Origin: Blautia schinkii
GTDB taxonomy: Bacteria; Bacillota; Clostridia; Lachnospirales; Lachnospiraceae
DNA length: 64,000 nucleotides
Direction of reading: 5' to 3'
Assembly (NCBI RefSeq): GCF_013304825.1
Contig: NZ_JAAWUO010000001.1
Span: 186,001 to 250,000 of the forward strand
The notes beneath the pieces are model-generated. The model was not told the origin of the DNA and did not search any database. It saw nothing but the letters and a program-made list of their open reading frames with translations. Each line of letters begins with the position of its first letter. Position 1 is the first letter of the stretch. This document shows positions 25,799 to 33,344 of the stretch, piece by piece. Position numbers and translations under genes: made by a program.

Positions 25799-25984
25799 AG
25801 AAATCACTTCTTTCTATATATTAAAATCATATAGTTGCTATTATAAATATATATAATAACTATAATCAGATATATTGTAGCCATTATTCTGAAAAAGTCA
25901 AGTGTAGATGGAGTAAAATCTGACAGTACCAAAACGTCACTGTTAAAGATTTATCATTTTTTTGCGGAAAATGAATTTTTTTGG

Positions 25985-26012
25985 TTGCTTTTACGTACAA
26001 TTTATGTATAAT
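25985..26012 (+). promoter_or_regulatory. Promoter of pckA
   Basis: TTGCTT (25985-25990), a 16-base spacer and TATAAT (26007-26012), giving a leader of about 100 nt. The 25799-26119 gap holds this, the thrE promoter region and the AT-rich palindrome at 25839-25858; I see nothing else in it. Confidence 0.6.
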
Positions 26013-26119
26013 TGTGGATAGGGATGTTGGAATGACCAATTCCTATGGCAGGATGACAAAAACCTGCAGCAGTAGGTGGCTATCATAATTACTATTAAAG
26101 AAGAGAGGTAAATGTTAAG

Positions 26120-27724
26120 ATGGCAAAAATCGATTTAACAAAGTATGGTATTACCGGAACAACTGAGATCGTGTACAATCCTTCCTACGAGACATTATTT
26201 GAGGAAGAGACCAAACCGGAGCTTGAGGGCTTTGAGAAAGGTCAGGTCAGCGAGCTTGGTGCTGTCAATGTAATGACAGGTATCTACACAGGACGTTCTC
26301 CTAAAGATAAATACATCGTTATGGATGAGAACTCCAAGGACACAGTTTGGTGGACATCCGATGAGTACAAGAACGATAACCATCCGGCAACTCAGGAAGC
26401 ATGGAATGCAGTTAAAGATCTTGCCAAGAAGGAGCTTTCCAACAAGAAACTTTTCGTAGTAGATGCATTCTGCGGAGCTAACAAAGACACACGTATGGCT
26501 ATCCGTTTCATCGTTGAGGTTGCATGGCAGGCACACTTCGTAACAAACATGTTCATTCAGCCGACAGCTGAGGAGCTTGAGAACTTTGAGCCGGATTTCG
26601 TTGTTTACAACGCATCCAAGGCTAAAGTTGAGAACTACAAAGAATTAGGACTTAACTCTGAGACAGCTGTAATGTTCAACATTACAAGCCGTGAGCAGGT
26701 TATCGTTAATACATGGTACGGTGGAGAGATGAAGAAAGGTATGTTCTCCATGATGAACTACTATCTGCCGCTTAAGGGCATCGCTTCCATGCACTGCTCT
26801 GCAAACACAGACCTTAACGGAGAGAACACAGCAATCTTCTTCGGTCTTTCCGGAACAGGTAAGACAACACTTTCCACAGATCCTAAGCGTCTCCTGATCG
26901 GTGATGACGAGCATGGCTGGGATGACAACGGAGTATTCAACTTCGAGGGCGGATGCTACGCTAAGGTTATCAACCTTGACAAAGAGTCTGAGCCGGACAT
27001 CTACAATGCGATCAAGAGAAACGCTCTTCTTGAGAACGTAACACTTGATGCTGAGGGCAAGATCGACTTCGCTGACAAGAGCGTAACAGAGAACACACGT
27101 GTTTCCTACCCGATCAACCACATCGAGAACATTGTTCGCCCTGTATCTTCTGCACCGGCAGCTAAAGAGGTTATCTTCCTGTCCGCAGATGCATTCGGCG
27201 TACTTCCTCCAGTATCTATCCTGACACCGGAGCAGACACAGTACTACTTCCTTTCCGGATTCACAGCTAAACTTGCTGGTACAGAGCGTGGAATCACAGA
27301 GCCTACTCCTACATTCTCCGCTTGCTTCGGACAGGCATTCCTTGAGCTTCATCCGACAAAATATGCTGAGGAGCTCGTTAAGAGAATGGAGAAGAGCGGT
27401 GCGAAAGCATACCTCGTTAATACAGGATGGAATGGAACAGGAAAACGTATCTCCATCAAAGATACTCGTGGTATCATCGATGCTATCCTTGACGGATCTA
27501 TCCTTAAAGCTTCTACAAAGAGCATTCCGTTCTTCAACTTCGAGGTTCCGACAGAGCTTCCGGGCGTAGATCCTGCAATCCTTGACCCACGTGACACATA
27601 TGCAGATGCTGCAGAGTGGGAGACAAAGGCCAAAGATCTTGCTGCAAGATTCGTTAAGAACTTTGCTAAATATGAGGGAAATGCAGCTGGTAAAGCACTC
27701 GTTGCTGCTGGCCCGCAGGCATAA
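26120..27724 (+). CDS. pckA: Phosphoenolpyruvate carboxykinase (ATP)
   Basis: A 534-residue cytosolic enzyme interconverting oxaloacetate + ATP and PEP + CO2 + ADP. It shows the arginine-bearing substrate loop [10 protein letters not shown], the kinase-1a P-loop [10 protein letters not shown] and the metal-binding kinase-2 motif [20 protein letters not shown], followed by the adenine-binding region ([12 protein letters not shown]). Length and motifs are those of the ATP family. In fermentative gut anaerobes the enzyme often runs towards oxaloacetate, supplying succinate or biosynthesis and gaining ATP. It is transcribed alone with its own promoter and terminator, and has strongly biased codons typical of a highly expressed gene. 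Confidence 0.97.
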   Translation: MAKIDLTKYGITGTTEIVYNPSYETLFEEETKPELEGFEKGQVSELGAVNVMTGIYTGRSPKDKYIVMDENSKDTVWWTSDEYKNDNHPATQEAWNAVKDLAKKELSNKKLFVVDAFCGANKDTRMAIRFIVEVAWQAHFVTNMFIQPTAEELENFEPDFVVYNASKAKVENYKELGLNSETAVMFNITSREQVIVNTWYGGEMKKGMFSMMNYYLPLKGIASMHCSANTDLNGENTAIFFGLSGTGKTTLSTDPKRLLIGDDEHGWDDNGVFNFEGGCYAKVINLDKESEPDIYNAIKRNALLENVTLDAEGKIDFADKSVTENTRVSYPINHIENIVRPVSSAPAAKEVIFLSADAFGVLPPVSILTPEQTQYYFLSGFTAKLAGTERGITEPTPTFSACFGQAFLELHPTKYAEELVKRMEKSGAKAYLVNTGWNGTGKRISIKDTRGIIDAILDGSILKASTKSIPFFNFEVPTELPGVDPAILDPRDTYADAAEWETKAKDLAARFVKNFAKYEGNAAGKALVAAGPQA

Positions 27725-27761
27725 TCAGTCATTCCAACTGAATACAGATCGTAGACTTAAC

Positions 27762-27793
27762 CGGGAGCGGATTTATCCGCTCCCGATTTTTTT
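27762..27793 (+). terminator. Intrinsic terminator of pckA
   Basis: CGGGAGCGG (27762-27770) pairs with CCGCTCCCG (27777-27785), followed by ATTTTTTT. Confidence 0.9.
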
Positions 27794-27830
27794 GACAAAC
27801 TATCCATCTGTAAAATAAAAAATCTTTGGC

Positions 27831-27862
27831 TTGACTAACAAAGGGTACAGGGTGTATCCTTT
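27831..27862 (+). promoter_or_regulatory. Promoter with MerR-like dyad, before the NiCo riboswitch
   Basis: TTGACT (27831-27836) and TATCCT (27855-27860) are 18 bases apart. The interval is filled by a dyad: AAAGGGTACA (27840-27849), GGG, TGTATCCTTT (27853-27862), nine of ten positions matching. A dyad lying between the -35 and -10 with a long spacer is the layout of MerR-family promoters. The promoter itself is well supported; the MerR reading is an inference. Confidence 0.5.
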
Positions 27863-27945
27863 CTGGGAAGTTGAGCGGGAGACCCGTAAGACTGCAAAAA
27901 TTCTCTTTGCACTGCATTACATTCGAACAGGATGCGAGATCAACA

Positions 27946-28077
27946 GTACAAACTGAGCAGGCGATGCCTTTCGGAATCGAAAATATTTATTCGAAGGCAT
28001 GGGGCCGGGCCGCAGGAAGTGGCAGCGGATATGGAATGTGACTTTGCTTTCAGACATATCTGCGGGACAGTGTATGT
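27946..28077 (+). promoter_or_regulatory. NiCo (czcD-type) riboswitch aptamer
   Basis: The sequence follows the layout I know for the nickel/cobalt riboswitch: P1 ACTG (27952-27955) with CAGT (28068-28071); conserved GAGCAGGC after P1; P2 ATGCCTT (27964-27970) with AAGGCAT (27994-28000); conserved GCCGGGC (28004-28010) leading into P3; P4 GCGGATATG (28025-28033) with CATATCTGC (28055-28063, one G-U pair); and conserved GGGACAGT (28064-28071). The next gene is a cation exporter of the CzcD group, the usual partner. The terminator stem reuses the 3' half of P4, so metal binding should prevent termination and switch the exporter on. Confidence 0.85.
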
Positions 28078-28097
28078 TTCGCAGGTATGTCTTTTTT
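28052..28097 (+). terminator. Riboswitch expression-platform terminator
   Basis: AGACATATCTGCG (28052-28064) pairs with CGCAGGTATGTCT (28080-28092, one G-U pair), followed by TTTTTT. It competes with P4 and the conserved GGGACAG of the aptamer. Confidence 0.85.
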
Positions 28098-28162
28098 ACT
28101 GCAAAAATATGGATGGTACAGATGGTAGAAGCTGAGATATCCATATATATAAAAGAAAGAAC

Positions 28163-28213
28163 ACCGGCGGAAAATCGCACTGCAGCGAGTAGTGAAGAAA
28201 CCGTCGGTTTTTT
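28163..28213 (+). terminator. Second terminator-like hairpin before the cation exporter
   Basis: ACCGGCGG (28163-28170) pairs with CCGTCGGT (28201-28208, one G-U pair), followed by T through 28213; the loop has its own TCGC/GCGA hairpin. It would stop transcripts that escape the riboswitch, so it may be a second control point. Confidence 0.5.
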
Positions 28214-28273
28214 CACGGGAAATGTTGTGCCATAAGAAGAACCTGATCATATATTTAAAAGGAGGTCCTGTTT

Positions 28274-29203
28274 ATGGAACACACAGAAAACAAAACAATT
28301 ATACATGATACAGAAAAAACAGCTTCATGGGAACAGCAGACAGCAATGAAGGTATCCGGGATCAGTATTCTGGTAAACCTTTTATTATCTGTATTTAAAC
28401 TGATCGCAGGTATTGTGGCACATTCAGGAGCAATGATCTCTGATGCCATTCATTCTGCATCAGATGTGGGAAGCACCTTCATCGTAATTATCGGTGTCCG
28501 CCTTTCTGCAAAGAAATCAGACAAAGAGCATCAGTACGGACATGAAAGAATGGAGTGTGTTTCTTCCATTGTCCTTGCAGGAATGCTGCTTGTAACAGGT
28601 CTTGGAATCGGAGTTACCGGTGCCCGTGACATTGTAAAAAGCACATCCGGTGGAACAATTGCCATTCCGGGAACACTTGCACTGATTGCAGCAGTGGTAT
28701 CCATTGTGGTAAAAGAGTGGATGTTCTGGTATACAAGAGGTGCTGCAAAGAAGATCAATTCAGGAGCCCTGATGGCAGATGCATGGCATCATCGTTCGGA
28801 TGCGCTTTCCTCCATAGGAGCGTTTATCGGTATTTTCGGAGCAAGACTGGGATATCCGATCCTGGATCCGATCGCCAGCATTGTGATCTGCTTTATGATC
28901 GCAAAGGCATCCATCGATATTTTCAGGGATGCCATTGACAAGATGGTAGATCATTCCTGTGATGCAAAAACCGAGGAATCCATGAAGAGAGAGATCCTCA
29001 GGGTACCGGGAGTCAGAAGAGTAGACCTTCTTAAAACCCGCCTTTTCGGATCCAAGATATATGTGGATATCGAGATCGCAGCAGATGGAAATATTTCCCT
29101 TCGCGATGCACATGATATTGCGGAAAATGTACATCATACGATCGAGAACAAATTCAAAGATGTAAAGCACTGTATGGTGCATGTGAATCCTATCAACGGA
29201 TAA
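28274..29203 (+). CDS. czcD: Cation diffusion facilitator, probable Ni/Co exporter
   Basis: A 309-residue membrane antiporter with six membrane segments (about residues 28-225) and a cytosolic metal-binding C-terminal domain (about 235-309, ending HNTIENKF-like VHHTIENKFKDVKHCMVHVNP). Transport-site residues are H60 and D64 in SDAIHSASD (segment 2) and H172 and D176 in ADAWHHRSD (segment 5), an HD/HD set. The loop EHQYGHERME is family-typical. It exchanges cytosolic divalent metal for protons. The riboswitch before it points to nickel or cobalt as the physiological metal, although HD/HD sites are more often linked to zinc. AAGGAGG precedes the ATG. Confidence 0.9.
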   Translation: MEHTENKTIIHDTEKTASWEQQTAMKVSGISILVNLLLSVFKLIAGIVAHSGAMISDAIHSASDVGSTFIVIIGVRLSAKKSDKEHQYGHERMECVSSIVLAGMLLVTGLGIGVTGARDIVKSTSGGTIAIPGTLALIAAVVSIVVKEWMFWYTRGAAKKINSGALMADAWHHRSDALSSIGAFIGIFGARLGYPILDPIASIVICFMIAKASIDIFRDAIDKMVDHSCDAKTEESMKREILRVPGVRRVDLLKTRLFGSKIYVDIEIAADGNISLRDAHDIAENVHHTIENKFKDVKHCMVHVNPING

Positions 29204-29207
29204 AAAA

Positions 29208-29256
29208 ACAAGCTGCCGGAATGAACTTATGAGCGTCACCCGGCGGCTTGTTTTTG
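29208..29256 (+). terminator. Intrinsic terminator of the cation exporter
   Basis: ACAAGCTGCCGG (29208-29219) pairs with CCGGCGGCTTGT (29240-29251, one G-U pair), followed by TTTTT. Confidence 0.85.
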
Positions 29257-29262
29257 TATAGA

Positions 29263-29295
29263 GAAACACCCGGTAGGGGAGCTACCGGGTGTTTC
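29263..29295. repeat. Perfect 14-bp inverted repeat
   Basis: GAAACACCCGGTAG (29263-29276) and CTACCGGGTGTTTC (29282-29295) flank a 5-base loop. Neither strand has a T-tract after it, so it may be an operator, an RNA stability element or a degenerate terminator. The rest of the 29204-29522 gap is AT-rich, with a hairpin GTGGC/GCCAC (29457-29461, 29488-29492) before the next gene. Confidence 0.5.
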
Positions 29296-29522
29296 GAGGG
29301 GAGTATAAATAATTAAATAAGGGGTTATGTAAAAAAAATTTTTGAAGGGTAAATTCTTTTTACAAGAATGATTATAATATAAACTGGAAAAAAAAGCAAT
29401 ATGATTTTGGCGAATAATCTCCAAACTTTTTGGGATACTAATTCCTGTAATAAAAAGTGGCAAAAATGTTTGATAAACGTTTAAAAAGCCACAAAATCAA
29501 CTTCATCAGGAGGTAAATTCAA

Positions 29523-29714
29523 ATGGCAAAAAATTATGAAACAAACAGAAACGAATCAAACTATGCGGGCAAAAATTTCGGGGAAAGTGATTCCAGAAAC
29601 TGCGGAAAAAACAGTTCTAAGAACAAATCCAAAAACAGCTATGGCAACAGTTACGGAAACAAAACGTCCGATGAATACGAATCTGAGAAAAACAGCGAAT
29701 CTGACAGATATTGA
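29523..29714 (+). CDS. Small Asn/Ser/Lys/Glu-rich protein
   Basis: A 63-residue hydrophilic protein with a strong ribosome site (AGGAGG, 9 bases before the ATG). Composition is extreme: Asn, Ser, Lys, Glu, Tyr and Gly dominate, with repeats such as NSYGNSYGNK and NSSKNKSKN, a single Cys (residue 27) and almost no aliphatic residues. It is predicted to be disordered. The pattern resembles small spore or coat-associated proteins of clostridia, but I do not recognise a family, and no sporulation promoter is evident. A second frame over the same bases (from 29536) lacks a ribosome site. A terminator follows at 29798. Confidence 0.6.
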   Translation: MAKNYETNRNESNYAGKNFGESDSRNCGKNSSKNKSKNSYGNSYGNKTSDEYESEKNSESDRY

Positions 29715-29797
29715 TCTGCCGGAGGGAATTTTGGACAAATAAAGAATAAGGTGAAAATGTACAGATTGCAAATATCCGTCTGACATCTATCCGATTG

Positions 29798-29837
29798 AAG
29801 CAGGGAAAAGCCAGAAGTAAGCTTTTTCCTGCTTTTT
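29798..29837 (+). terminator. Intrinsic terminator of the small Asn-rich gene
   Basis: AAGCAGGGAAAAGC (29798-29811) pairs with GCTTTTTCCTGCTT (29821-29834, one G-T pair), followed by TTT. Confidence 0.8.
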
Positions 29838-29897
29838 CTACAGGGAACCTTCTTCTTGAACATACCATATAATATAGCAAAAAGAGGAGTTTTTTCC

Positions 29898-30230
29898 ATG
29901 TTTCAGATCGAAACTATCTCTGCGAAAATGCTGGACTATTATGTGGAGCGAAGTGACGCCATTATTATAGATCTCCGGGACCTGGCTTCCTACAGGAAGG
30001 GACATGTCCGGAATGCAATAAACATCCCATACAGTGAGCTGGAAGAATATCTTGAGAAAAAACAGGATCAGAAGTATCGGTTTCCGCGAGATAAAACGCT
30101 TGTTTTTTACTGTGACCGTGGAGGAGCCAGCATGCAGGCAGCCAGGAATCTGGCAAGACAAGGCTGCCGTACCAGATCCGTAATTGGCGGTTTTGCGGCA
30201 TATAGAGGAAGAAATCTTGTGAGTGGATAA
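29898..30230 (+). CDS. Single-domain rhodanese-like protein
   Basis: A 110-residue cytosolic protein made of one rhodanese domain. The family fold is seen in DAIIIDLRDLASYRKGHVRNAINIPYSELE, and the active loop CDRGGAS follows the strand LVFYC with the sulfur-carrying Cys at residue 72. The loop CxRGGxS is typical of GlpE/PspE-like proteins. It could carry persulfide sulfur or sense reactive sulfur; the acceptor is unknown. The start at 29898 is chosen because GAGGAG lies upstream; an earlier ATG at 29856 has no ribosome site. Confidence 0.85.
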   Translation: MFQIETISAKMLDYYVERSDAIIIDLRDLASYRKGHVRNAINIPYSELEEYLEKKQDQKYRFPRDKTLVFYCDRGGASMQAARNLARQGCRTRSVIGGFAAYRGRNLVSG

Positions 30231-30317
30231 AACAACAAATCTTGTATTTTAAATGAAATCATGATAATGTAAAGAACAGAAATAGAAAATCAACAAAAAT
30301 CACAAGGAGAAAAGATT

Positions 30318-30860
30318 ATGAAATATATGTTTGCGTCAGATGTACATGGTTCGGCATATTATTGCCGGAAAATGCTGAAAGCATATGACGAAGAGAAGGC
30401 GGAGAGACTGGTACTTCTGGGAGATCTGCTTTATCATGGACCGAGAAATGATCTTCCGAAGGAATACGCACCAAAGGAAGTCATCCGCCTTTTAAATGAG
30501 AGAAAAAACCAGATCTATGCAGTACGCGGAAACTGCGAGGCAGAGGTAGACCAGATGGTACTGGAGTTTCCGGTAATGGCAGACTACTGTATCCTGGCTC
30601 TTGATGGAAAAACTTTCTATGCAACACACGGCCATGTCTACAATAAAGATCACCTTCCGCCAATGATGGACGGCGACATCCTTATCCATGGCCATACACA
30701 TGTGCTGAAAGCAGAGAATATGGGAAATTACATCCTTCTGAATCCTGGCTCCGTGTCTATCCCGAAAGAAGGCAATCCACCAACTTATGCGGTATATGAG
30801 AACGGAATTTTTACGATCAAAGACTTTGAAGGAAATACAGTACGGGAGATTATTTTATGA
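30318..30860 (+). CDS. yfcE: YfcE-type metallophosphoesterase
   Basis: A 180-residue phosphodiesterase. Metal-binding motifs appear in order: ASDVHGS (D8, H10), LLGDLLYHG (GD), RGNCE (N), THGH and IHGHTH. The family hydrolyses phosphodiesters with manganese. The extra residues LLYHGPRNDLPKEYAPKEV between motifs 2 and 3 match the YfcE branch. It overlaps the methyltransferase gene by 4 nt (ATGA) and starts a four-gene operon that ends with a second metallophosphoesterase. Confidence 0.88.
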   Translation: MKYMFASDVHGSAYYCRKMLKAYDEEKAERLVLLGDLLYHGPRNDLPKEYAPKEVIRLLNERKNQIYAVRGNCEAEVDQMVLEFPVMADYCILALDGKTFYATHGHVYNKDHLPPMMDGDILIHGHTHVLKAENMGNYILLNPGSVSIPKEGNPPTYAVYENGIFTIKDFEGNTVREIIL

Positions 30861-32011
30861 ATCTGTGGGAATTAACTGCGCCCTGCCATTTCGGAACAGA
30901 GGCGGTACTGAAACGAGAGATACTGGATCTTGGATACGACGTGACCAAGGTGGAAGACGGAAGAGTAACTTTTCAGGCTGATGCTCAGGGTGTGGCAGAT
31001 GCTAATATGTTCCTGCGGACAACGGAGCGTGTACTGCTGAAAGTAGGCGAGGTAAAGGCAGAGACTTTTGATGAGCTTTTTGAGAAAACCAAGGCTCTTC
31101 CATGGGAGAATTACATACCGAAGAATGGAAAATTCTGGGTAGCCAAGGCAAACTCCATCAAGAGTAAGCTGTTCAGTCCGTCCGATATCCAGTCCATTAT
31201 GAAAAAAGCCATCGTAGAACGTCTCAAAGGCATTTACGGAATATCCTGGTTCCCGGAAGACGGTCCGGAATTCCCAATCCGAGTGGCATTTATGAAAGAT
31301 ATCGCACTGATCGGAATCGACACATCAGGTGTTTCTCTTCATAAGAGGGGATACCGTCAGATGACGGTCAAAGCGCCGATCACAGAGACACTTGCCAGTG
31401 CACTTTTGATGCTTACCCCATGGAAAAAAGACCGCATTCTGGTAGACCCGTTTTGCGGAAGCGGTACCTTCCCGATCGAGGCAGCTATGATGGCGGCGGA
31501 CATAGCACCTGGAATGAACCGTCATTTTCTGGCTGAAAACTGGGAACATCTGATTCCGAAGGAATGCTGGGAAGACGCCAGAGAGGAAGCCGGAGACAGG
31601 GTAAATCTTGACATTGAGACAGATATCCAGGGTTTTGACATTGATGCGGCAGCCATCAAAGCAGCTCGCGCCAATGCAAAAATGGCAGGAGTGGACAGGC
31701 TGATCCATTTCCAGCAGCGTCCGGTGAGCGAACTCCGCCATTCCAAGCCTTTTGGTTTTATTGTGACAAATCCACCATATGGTGAGCGAATCGAGGATAA
31801 GGCCAATCTTCCGGCACTTTACCGCGAGATCGGAGAGAGCTATGAGCGTCTGGATCGCTGGTCCATGTATCTGATCACTGCTTATGATAAAGCTGAGAAT
31901 GATATCGGACGGAAGGCTGATAAGAACAGAAAAATCTACAACGGAATGATGAAAACCTACTATTATCAGTTCCTTGGACCGCGTCCGCCAAAGAAAGGAA
32001 GTATGAAATAA
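30857..32011 (+). CDS. THUMP-domain RNA guanine-N2-methyltransferase (RlmL/YpsC-like)
   Basis: A 384-residue SAM-dependent RNA methyltransferase. An N-terminal ferredoxin-like/THUMP RNA-binding part (residues 1-155) is followed by a Rossmann methyltransferase. Its SAM motif DPFCGSGTFPIEAAMMA is near residues 197-213 and the catalytic NPPYGER near 305-311. It matches the Bacillus YpsC and the N-terminal RlmL type, which make m2G in 23S rRNA; the exact nucleotide here is inferred. It overlaps the yfcE gene by 4 nt and the rdgB start by 1 nt, so the three are translationally coupled. Confidence 0.88.
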   Translation: MNLWELTAPCHFGTEAVLKREILDLGYDVTKVEDGRVTFQADAQGVADANMFLRTTERVLLKVGEVKAETFDELFEKTKALPWENYIPKNGKFWVAKANSIKSKLFSPSDIQSIMKKAIVERLKGIYGISWFPEDGPEFPIRVAFMKDIALIGIDTSGVSLHKRGYRQMTVKAPITETLASALLMLTPWKKDRILVDPFCGSGTFPIEAAMMAADIAPGMNRHFLAENWEHLIPKECWEDAREEAGDRVNLDIETDIQGFDIDAAAIKAARANAKMAGVDRLIHFQQRPVSELRHSKPFGFIVTNPPYGERIEDKANLPALYREIGESYERLDRWSMYLITAYDKAENDIGRKADKNRKIYNGMMKTYYYQFLGPRPPKKGSMK

Positions 32012-32595
32012 TGAAAAAGATTATTTTTGCCACCGGAAATGAGGGGAAAATGAAAGAGATCCGCAGGATCCTGGCAGATCCGTTTCTTGAGATCCTTTCC
32101 CTGAAGGATGCCGGAATCCATGCAGACATTGATGAGAATGGAAAAAGCTTCGAGGAGAATGCCATGATCAAGGCTGAGGCCATCTGTAAGATGACCGGCG
32201 AGATCGTGCTGGCTGATGATTCCGGGCTTGAGATCGACTTTCTAAACAAAGAGCCGGGTATTTATTCTGCGCGTTATATGGGCGAAGATACTTCCTATCA
32301 TATTAAGAATGCAAATCTGGTTGAGAGATTGGATGGTGTGCCGGATGAGAAGCGTACAGCAAGATTCGTCTGTGCCATTGCAGCAGCTTTTCCGGATGGA
32401 AGAAGAAAGACAGTACGTGCTGCCATGGAAGGCCGCATTGGATATGAGGAAAAAGGGGAGAACGGTTTCGGATATGATCCGATCTTTTATCTTCCGGAAT
32501 ATGGATGCACATCTGCAGAGCTTTCCATGGAAGAGAAGAACAAGATCAGCCACCGGGGAAAAGCTCTTCGCATGATAAAGGAAGAGCTGGTATGA
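32011..32595 (+). CDS. rdgB: XTP/dITP pyrophosphatase
   Basis: A 194-residue house-cleaning nucleotidase that hydrolyses dITP, XTP and related deaminated purine triphosphates. The substrate loop ATGNEGKMKEI is near residues 7-17. FEENAMIKAEAI and ADDSGLEIDFLNKEPGIYSARYMG follow, and the C-terminal signature GFGYDPIFYLPE is near 151-162, with SHRGKAL near the end. Motifs and length are standard for RdgB/HAM1. The stop of the methyltransferase and its ATG share base 32011, and the next gene starts inside its last codons. Confidence 0.95.
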   Translation: MKKIIFATGNEGKMKEIRRILADPFLEILSLKDAGIHADIDENGKSFEENAMIKAEAICKMTGEIVLADDSGLEIDFLNKEPGIYSARYMGEDTSYHIKNANLVERLDGVPDEKRTARFVCAIAAAFPDGRRKTVRAAMEGRIGYEEKGENGFGYDPIFYLPEYGCTSAELSMEEKNKISHRGKALRMIKEELV

Positions 32596-33071
32596 AGGTA
32601 CTGATCGTAAGTGACACCCACGGAAGAGACGAAAACCTGGAACTGGCAGTGAACAGGGAAGCACCTTTTGACATGCTGGTACACTGCGGAGATGTGGAAG
32701 GACGGGAGTTCTATATCGAAGCTCTTGCGGAATGTCCCTGCAGCATTGTTTCCGGGAATAATGACTTTTTCTCAGATCTTCCCAGAGAAGAAGTGATCGA
32801 TATTGAGGAAAATAAAGTACTGGTGACACATGGACATTATTATGGAGTGTCCATGGCTTTTGACCAGCTTGCAGATGCGGCAAAACAGCGCGGCTGTAAC
32901 GCGGCATTTTTCGGACATATACACATGCCAGTGCTGGAGACAGAAGACGGAATTCTTCTTGTAAATCCGGGAAGTCTGGCATTTCCGAGACAAAGAGGCC
33001 GCAGGCCAAGCTATGCGGTGCTGGAGACAGACGGGAATGGAAAGATGAATGTGGAGATCCGGTATCTGTAA
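32592..33071 (+). CDS. YfcE/MJ0936-type metallophosphoesterase
   Basis: A 159-residue phosphodiesterase. The motifs are SDTHGR (residues 7-12), HCGDVEG, SGNND, THGHYYG and FGHIHMP, all ligands present. It is shorter than the other phosphoesterase in the same operon (30318) and belongs to the YsnB/MJ0936 branch often found next to rdgB in Firmicutes. The start ATG at 32592 overlaps the rdgB stop by 4 nt; the longer open frame from 32505 is inside rdgB and is not used. A terminator follows. Confidence 0.9.
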   Translation: MKVLIVSDTHGRDENLELAVNREAPFDMLVHCGDVEGREFYIEALAECPCSIVSGNNDFFSDLPREEVIDIEENKVLVTHGHYYGVSMAFDQLADAAKQRGCNAAFFGHIHMPVLETEDGILLVNPGSLAFPRQRGRRPSYAVLETDGNGKMNVEIRYL

Positions 33072-33130
33072 TATAATATGATCAGTTATCTGATCCAGTG
33101 TAAATGGTGAAACTACTGTTATGTAAAAAT

Positions 33131-33172
33131 AAAAACAGCGGCAGAGAAAAAAGCATCTCCGTCGCTGTTTTT
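33131..33172 (+). terminator. Intrinsic terminator of the rdgB operon
   Basis: AAAAACAGCG (33131-33140) pairs with CGCTGTTTTT (33163-33172), extended by GAG/CTC inside. Confidence 0.85.
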
Positions 33173-33329
33173 GAACGCAGATAAGCATTCCCCCACTTCA
33201 AGTGCGCGGAGCACTAAGCGGCGGGTGAGGGGGGATGCTTATGTCAGTGGGAGTTGAAAGCTTCCACTGACAGATCGCGAAGCGACTGCGTTCATGAGCA
33301 AGTAGCGAAGCGGATTGCGAATGTCCGCT
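33173..33329. repeat. Multi-branched palindromic intergenic element
   Basis: An outer stem GAACGCAG (33173-33180)/CTGCGTTC (33286-33293) encloses three hairpins. One is ATAAGCAT.CCCCC (33181-33194)/GGGGG.ATGCTTAT (33229-33242), with AGTGC/GCACT at its tip. The second is GTCAGTGG (33243-33250)/CCACTGAC (33264-33271). The third is TCGC-GAA-GCGA (33275-33285). A further hairpin AGCGGA/TCCGCT (33309-33329) follows. There is no coding frame. It lies between convergent genes and looks like a mobile-type or structural intergenic repeat. Confidence 0.6.
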
Positions 33330-33344
33330 TTACTGTGATACTGA

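Noticed and set aside
27932-28235. Two plus-strand open frames (27932-28135 and 27999-28235) before the cation exporter
   Set aside because: They overlap the NiCo riboswitch and its terminator, have no ribosome site and no recognisable protein features.
29536-29742. Alternative frame (68 codons) over the Asn-rich small gene
   Set aside because: No ribosome site; the 29523 frame has AGGAGG at the right distance.
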